Source: an uncultured Eubacteriales bacterium
GTDB taxonomy: Bacteria; Bacillota; Clostridia; Oscillospirales; Ruminococcaceae
Direction of reading: 5' to 3'
DNA length: 17,007 nt
Assembly (NCBI GenBank): GCA_959605275.1
Contig: CAUHFD010000035.1
Coordinates: forward strand, 1-17,007
Shown one piece after another: positions 13,274 through 17,007 of this stretch (its first letter is position 1; every line of letters begins with the position of its first letter). The position numbers and the translations under genes were made by a program. The notes below the pieces were generated by a model. It ran no database searches, was not told the DNA's origin, and saw only the letters and a program-made list of their open reading frames with translations.

Positions 13274-14530
13274 GTGAATAAGCTGAAAATAAGCGGCGGT
13301 ATGCCAATTCGCGGAGAACTCGCAGTCAGCGGAGCAAAGAACAGTTCATTGCCTTTATTGGCTGCTACCATTTTAGGTGCCGGAGAAAGTGTTTTACATA
13401 ATTGCCCGGCTTTGTCTGATGTAGACGCTGCTTGTAAGATTTTATCTTATCTCGGTTGTGATATTCGGCGGGAAAACAGCACAGTTGTAGTGAATACTGA
13501 AAATTTAACGCATTTTGATGTACCGGATGAATTAATGCGGGAAATGCGTTCCTCTATTGTTTTTTTAGGGGCGATAGCCGCGCGTCTAGGAAAAACCAAA
13601 ATCAGTTTTCCAGGAGGATGTGATTTAGGTGCGCGCCCGATTGATTTGCATCTATCCGCGCTTCGTCAATTGGGACTCAAAATACGGGAAGAACATGGCT
13701 ATTTGAACTGCTCTGCGGAGAGCAGGCTGAAAGGCTGTGATATTTCTTTGTCGTTCCCCAGCGTGGGCGCTACCGAAAACATTATGTTGGCAGCGGCAAC
13801 GGCACAGGGAACCACTGTGATATCTAATGCGGCACAAGAACCTGAAATTATAGACTTGGCTGATTTTTTAAATAAATGCGGCGCTAAAATACAGGATGCC
13901 GGAAAAAGCACCATTATTATTGAAGGGGTAGAACAGTTATCCGGAGCGGAGCATACCGTTATTCCGGACAGAATTGTAGCAACAACTTATTTGTGTTGTG
14001 CAGCCGCTACCGGTGGGGAGATTATTCTGACTCAGGCAGATCCGGAAGCGATTAGCAGTGTACTGCCGGTTATGCGGGAGATGGGATGTAAAATTCTAAC
14101 CTCAGACCATAGCATTTATTTAAAAGGTAAACCAAGATTAAAGGGAGCGAAAACGATCCGCACACTGCCGTATCCGGGCTTCCCGACCGATGCGCAGGCA
14201 TTGCTGATGGCATTGGCGGCACGGGCTGACGGGACAACGGTGTTCGTGGAAAATATATTTGAAAATCGCTTTAAACATGCCGGAGAATTATGCCGGATGG
14301 GAGCTGACATTAAAATTGAGGGTAAGGTGGCAGTGGTACAGGGCGTAAAACAACTCTACGGAGCTTCGGTGCGCGCTACCGATCTACGCGGCGGAGCCGC
14401 TATGATAATTGCCGGTTTAGCTGCACAGGGAGATACAACCATCGAAGATGTTTATCATATCGAACGCGGGTATGAGAACATCTGTGAAAATTTAGGCAAG
14501 CTTGGGGCAAATATAGAGGGTCTTTATTGA
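13274..14530 (+). CDS. murA: UDP-N-acetylglucosamine 1-carboxyvinyltransferase MurA
   Basis: First committed enzyme of peptidoglycan synthesis: it transfers enolpyruvate from phosphoenolpyruvate to UDP-GlcNAc and is the fosfomycin target. The 418-residue product has the normal MurA length. It shows SGAKNSSLPLLAATIL with the catalytic-site Lys-Asn near residues 22-23, the loop SFPGGCDLGARPIDLH with Cys116 (equivalent to the Cys attacked by fosfomycin, so sensitivity is predicted at this residue), PYPGFPTDAQALLMALA and the C-terminal DLRGGAAMIIAGLAAQG. The frame stays open to 13175, across a terminator hairpin, so that extension is not coding. GTG 13274 gives the expected MNKLKISGG start, with GGAAGG (13256-13261) 12 nt upstream. 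Firmicutes often have two MurA paralogues; which one this is remains open. Confidence 0.95.
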   Translation: MNKLKISGGMPIRGELAVSGAKNSSLPLLAATILGAGESVLHNCPALSDVDAACKILSYLGCDIRRENSTVVVNTENLTHFDVPDELMREMRSSIVFLGAIAARLGKTKISFPGGCDLGARPIDLHLSALRQLGLKIREEHGYLNCSAESRLKGCDISLSFPSVGATENIMLAAATAQGTTVISNAAQEPEIIDLADFLNKCGAKIQDAGKSTIIIEGVEQLSGAEHTVIPDRIVATTYLCCAAATGGEIILTQADPEAISSVLPVMREMGCKILTSDHSIYLKGKPRLKGAKTIRTLPYPGFPTDAQALLMALAARADGTTVFVENIFENRFKHAGELCRMGADIKIEGKVAVVQGVKQLYGASVRATDLRGGAAMIIAGLAAQGDTTIEDVYHIERGYENICENLGKLGANIEGLY

Positions 14531-14607
14531 TCTTCTGAACAGTACGACTGATGAATGAATATTAAAAAAGTTTCCGGTCGGAAGCAGGGAAAGGGCATTT
14601 CAAAGTT

Positions 14608-15552
14608 ATGAAGGAAGTAAAAAAAACCAGAAATACGCCTTCCAGAGAGGCGGCGCGCGCGGCGAACGGGGTGCGGCACAGAAAGCGCAGAAAGCGGAGT
14701 TATACCTTATATTACCTGCTTTTGTTGTTTTTTGTGCTGATTTCCGGCGTCACGTTATCTTTGACGGTTTTTTTTAACATAGAAACAATAAAGGTTAACG
14801 GTAGCAGTTTAAACTCTGCGGAACAAATTATCAGTCAAAGCGGTATTAAAAAAGGGGATAACTTATTTCGAATTAATCCGGAAAAAGCTGCAAAAACATT
14901 GAAAGATAATATGCAAAATATTGATTCGGTCCAGATAGAACGTAAATTTCCGAGCTCGTTAATCATTAATGTTACGGATGCGGTTCCTACCTATTATGTA
15001 GCTGACGGTGACAGCTATACAGTCATCAGCGAGGGAAACAGAATTCTGGATACGGGTATTGCCAAAGAACAGGTAACAGCTCCTATTCGATTGGATGGCT
15101 TAACAGTTTCGGGATTCCAGAAAGGAGATTTTATTGACGACAAAGAAAACGATAAGCTGGAGTTCCTGCAAAAGATAAAACAAGCAGCAGCAAAAAATGA
15201 ATTGACAAATATTACTGCGATCAATTTGACAAACGATGTAGAGTTGTCAATTGAAATAGAAAGCAGGATTACGGTTCGCTTGGGAAATTCTACTGAATTA
15301 TCCTATAAAATAAATTTTGCCAAAAATATCATTGATACCAAATTGGAAAAAGATGAAGTCGGAGTGATAGATGCTTCCAAAGCGGGTAAAATTTATTTCA
15401 GCCCCGGTCCAATTACTTCATATGCTAGTATGGTCACAAGCAGTGAACAGGCAACAAGCGATGCGCAAAGCGGCAGTCTCGCCGGAGAAACCTCTTCCGG
15501 ATTAAACACTTCTTCCAAGCTGACAGCCTCTGCCGATATCCGCTCTGAATAG
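14608..15552 (+). CDS. divIB: Cell division protein DivIB/FtsQ
   Basis: Bitopic divisome protein that forms a complex with FtsL and DivIC/FtsB and helps recruit or activate the septal synthase. The 314-residue protein has a strongly basic cytoplasmic tail (about 1-30), one transmembrane helix (about 31-55) and a POTRA domain (about 57-126, beginning NIETIKVNGSS and including the KKGDNLFRINPEK and IERKFPSSLIINV segments). The beta domain ends near IDASKAGKIYFSPGP. The last 40 or so residues are a Ser/Thr-rich, probably disordered tail. ATG 14608 is preceded by GGGAAAGGG (14587-14595), spaced 12 nt. It lies 77 bp after murA, the common Clostridia order. Sequence conservation is low, but domain order and position make the call solid. 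Confidence 0.91.
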   Translation: MKEVKKTRNTPSREAARAANGVRHRKRRKRSYTLYYLLLLFFVLISGVTLSLTVFFNIETIKVNGSSLNSAEQIISQSGIKKGDNLFRINPEKAAKTLKDNMQNIDSVQIERKFPSSLIINVTDAVPTYYVADGDSYTVISEGNRILDTGIAKEQVTAPIRLDGLTVSGFQKGDFIDDKENDKLEFLQKIKQAAAKNELTNITAINLTNDVELSIEIESRITVRLGNSTELSYKINFAKNIIDTKLEKDEVGVIDASKAGKIYFSPGPITSYASMVTSSEQATSDAQSGSLAGETSSGLNTSSKLTASADIRSE

Positions 15553-15644
15553 CTTTCAAACATGGAAGAAAGAATAAATCGAAAAATTGATTGGTTTGAT
15601 AAACATTAAATTATTAAATTATTAATAAAAATATGGTTTAGCTA

Positions 15645-15722
15645 TTGAAATTCGGTTGAAAATCTGGTAAATTAGTAATATGAGTATATTGGTCTTGTAA
15701 ATGATCTGTGTAAGGGTAAAAT
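15645..15722 (+). promoter_or_regulatory. Candidate ftsZ promoters in the 252-bp divIB-ftsZ gap
   Basis: Two promoter-like pairs are present: TTGAAA (15645-15650) with a 17-bp spacer and TAAATT (15668-15673) carrying an extended TGg element, and TTGTAA (15695-15700) with a 16-bp spacer and TAAAAT (15717-15722). The whole gap (15553-15804) is very AT-rich, which produces chance matches. Still, a long, terminator-free leader before ftsZ is consistent with ftsZ having its own promoters. The stretch 15723-15780 holds AT-rich inverted repeats (TTTGA-TTGAT-TCAAA) with no clear role. Confidence 0.5.
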
Positions 15723-15804
15723 CAAAATAATTGATTTTTTGATTGATTCAAATTTATTGAAATGAACCAATTTGTTGAGATATAAACAGTAGGAGGACAA
15801 GCTT

Positions 15805-16869
15805 GTGGATATCATGTTGGATCAAGATAACAGCAATGTTATTGATATTAAGGTCATCGGAGTAGGTGGCGGCGGCGGCAATGCGGTAAACAGAATGGTG
15901 GAATCCGGCATGAAAGGTGTGGAGTTCATCGCTGTTAATACAGATAAACAGGTTTTGATGCGTTCAAAGGCAACACAAAGAATACAAATCGGTGAAAAAT
16001 TGACAAAAGGCGGCGGAGCAGGAGGCGCGCCTGAAGTCGGGCTCAAAGCGGCTGAAGAAAGCAGAGAAGAAATTCAAGCAACTTTAAGAGGAACACAGAT
16101 GATATTCATTACTGCTGGTATGGGTGGCGGAACCGGCACCGGTGCGGCACCGGTAATTGCTCAAATTGCCAGAGAAATGGATATTTTGACGGTCGGTATT
16201 GTGACAAAGCCATTTGCTTTTGAAGGAAAAAGCAGAATGACACAGGCAGAAAACGGTATTGCTTCTTTAAAAGAGGAAGTGGACTGTTTAGTTGTTATTC
16301 CGAATGAGCGTTTAAAACAATTGCCGGAGCAAAAAATAACCTTGAAAAATGCGTTTGCTGCTGCTGATGACGTTTTGCGTCAGGGCGTGCAGAGTATTTC
16401 GGATTTGATCAATGAAGTAGGATTTATTAATCTGGACTTTGCTGATGTTATGAGCGTGATGAAACGCGCAGGCTTTGCACACATGGGCGTCGGTCACGGA
16501 CAAGGCAAGGACAAGGCGGAAAATGCGGCTACTATGGCAATCTCCAGCCCGTTGCTGGAAACTTCTATTAACGGTGCACGCGGTATTATTATTAACATTA
16601 CCGCATCTCCGGATATTGATTTGGATGAAGCAGAATTGGCGGCAAGCATGATTACAAAATCAGCGCATCCGGATGCTAAGATTTTCTGGGGTGTTGCATT
16701 GGATGAATCTTATGAGGATGAGATGAAAGTGACCGTCGTAGCTACCGGATTTGACGGAGACAAAGATATGCTTTCTGCGTCCAAATCGGAAGCGGGAGCG
16801 GAAAATAACGGCAAACGATGGGATTTTGATACGGAATTTGACGATATCTTTAAAATTTTCAACAAATAA
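15805..16869 (+). CDS. ftsZ: Cell division protein FtsZ
   Basis: Tubulin-like GTPase that polymerises into the Z ring and organises septal wall synthesis. The 354-residue protein has a short N-tail, the nucleotide-binding GVGGGGGNAVNRM, the tubulin signature GGGTGTG (107-113), FEGKSRMTQAENGI and the catalytic T7-loop NLDFAD (209-214), so GTPase function should be intact. After the globular core (to about residue 316) only some 37 residues remain. They end in FDDIFKIFNK, which lacks the Pro-x-Phe-Leu-Arg pattern of the classic C-terminal peptide. The GTG start at 15805 is fixed by AGGAGG (15791-15796) 8 nt upstream; ATG 15814 is too far from it. No ftsA precedes it. It ends with a palindrome and a strong terminator. 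Confidence 0.98.
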   Translation: MDIMLDQDNSNVIDIKVIGVGGGGGNAVNRMVESGMKGVEFIAVNTDKQVLMRSKATQRIQIGEKLTKGGGAGGAPEVGLKAAEESREEIQATLRGTQMIFITAGMGGGTGTGAAPVIAQIAREMDILTVGIVTKPFAFEGKSRMTQAENGIASLKEEVDCLVVIPNERLKQLPEQKITLKNAFAAADDVLRQGVQSISDLINEVGFINLDFADVMSVMKRAGFAHMGVGHGQGKDKAENAATMAISSPLLETSINGARGIIINITASPDIDLDEAELAASMITKSAHPDAKIFWGVALDESYEDEMKVTVVATGFDGDKDMLSASKSEAGAENNGKRWDFDTEFDDIFKIFNK

Positions 16870-16896
16870 CATGAAATTTATTTCATGAAATAAATT
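16870..16896. repeat. 22-bp perfect palindrome with alternative hairpin just after ftsZ
   Basis: Positions 16875-16896 are a perfect self-complementary sequence (arm AATTTATTTCA, then its reverse complement). An overlapping hairpin CATGAAA (16870-16876) / TTTCATG (16881-16887), loop 4 nt, is an alternative fold. It begins at the base after the ftsZ stop codon and lies 6 bp upstream of the terminator stem. Confidence 0.7.
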
Positions 16897-16902
16897 GCGT
16901 TT

Positions 16903-16951
16903 ATTACCGATAAACAAGGTGTATAGATACTTTGTTTATCGGTAATTTTTT
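16903..16951 (+). terminator. Strong terminator after ftsZ
   Basis: ATTACCGATAAACAA (16903-16917) pairs perfectly over 15 bp with TTGTTTATCGGTAAT (16932-16946). The loop region can extend the stem by about five more pairs including two G-U. The stem runs straight into TTTTTT (16946-16951). This ends the dcw cluster. Confidence 0.93.
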
Positions 16952-16952
16952 A

Positions 16953-17007
16953 TGGCTCAATGTCAATAGTTGGGGTAAAGAAATAAAAGAGAAACGATGA
17001 GATGAGC
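16953..17007. other. Window-edge sequence, possible insertion-sequence end
   Basis: After the terminator the sequence TGGCTCAATGTCAATAGTTG and the following GGGTAAAG resemble the GGCTC(T)nTGTCAA-type termini I associate with ISL3-like transposable elements. The element, if real, would run off the right edge, and no transposase or second end is visible. This is a recollection-based resemblance only. No gene is seen in 16952-17007. Confidence 0.2.

Overview
This window is a slice of a low-to-moderate GC Firmicutes chromosome, most likely class Clostridia. The order rpsB-tsf | mraZ-rsmH-ftsL-pbp | murE-murF-mraY-ftsW-murG-murA-divIB-ftsZ, a PASTA-tailed class B penicillin-binding protein, a DNPR-type (meso-DAP) MurE, strong AGGAGG ribosome binding sites and sigma-A-type promoters all fit. 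An Oscillospiraceae/Ruminococcaceae-like host is a reasonable guess that the sequence alone does not prove. All fourteen genes lie on the plus strand and all look intact. No RNA gene, CRISPR array or complete mobile element is visible. I did not find a new multi-gene system; the interest lies in the non-coding control elements and in which genes are missing.

Region 1 (1-2230) is the translation unit. Two divergent promoters with mirror-image -35 boxes occupy 90-175. The leftward one serves a gene just outside the window and has an 8-bp dyad over its start region. The rightward one drives rpsB through a leader of about 110 nt that can fold into a multibranched structure. rpsB (ribosomal protein S2) and tsf (EF-Ts) are separated by a strong GC hairpin, and two tandem terminators close the unit.

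Region 2 (2231-4416) is the start of the division and cell-wall (dcw) cluster. The mraZ promoter is near consensus. It carries three 10-bp tandem GTGG boxes just after the predicted transcription start and one inside the -35/-10 spacer, so MraZ autorepression is predicted. A LexA-like palindrome lies further upstream. mraZ, rsmH and an FtsL-like gene follow and end in a terminator.

Region 3 (4417-16951) carries the septal transpeptidase, the cytoplasmic and membrane steps of peptidoglycan precursor synthesis (MurE, MurF, MraY, MurG, plus MurA for the first committed step), the septal glycosyltransferase FtsW, and the division proteins DivIB/FtsQ and FtsZ. murD is absent from its usual place between mraY and ftsW; a 74-bp spacer with an 11-bp tandem repeat is there instead. 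murB and ftsA are absent too. A hairpin terminator separates murG from murA, and ftsZ has its own AT-rich leader with candidate promoters. A strong terminator ends ftsZ. The last 55 bases may be the edge of an insertion sequence, but this is weakly supported.

Together the genes build lipid II (MurA, then MurE/F, MraY, MurG), polymerise and cross-link it at the septum (FtsW plus the PBP, with FtsL and DivIB), and position the machinery (FtsZ). MraZ and RsmH tie the cluster to transcriptional and ribosomal control.
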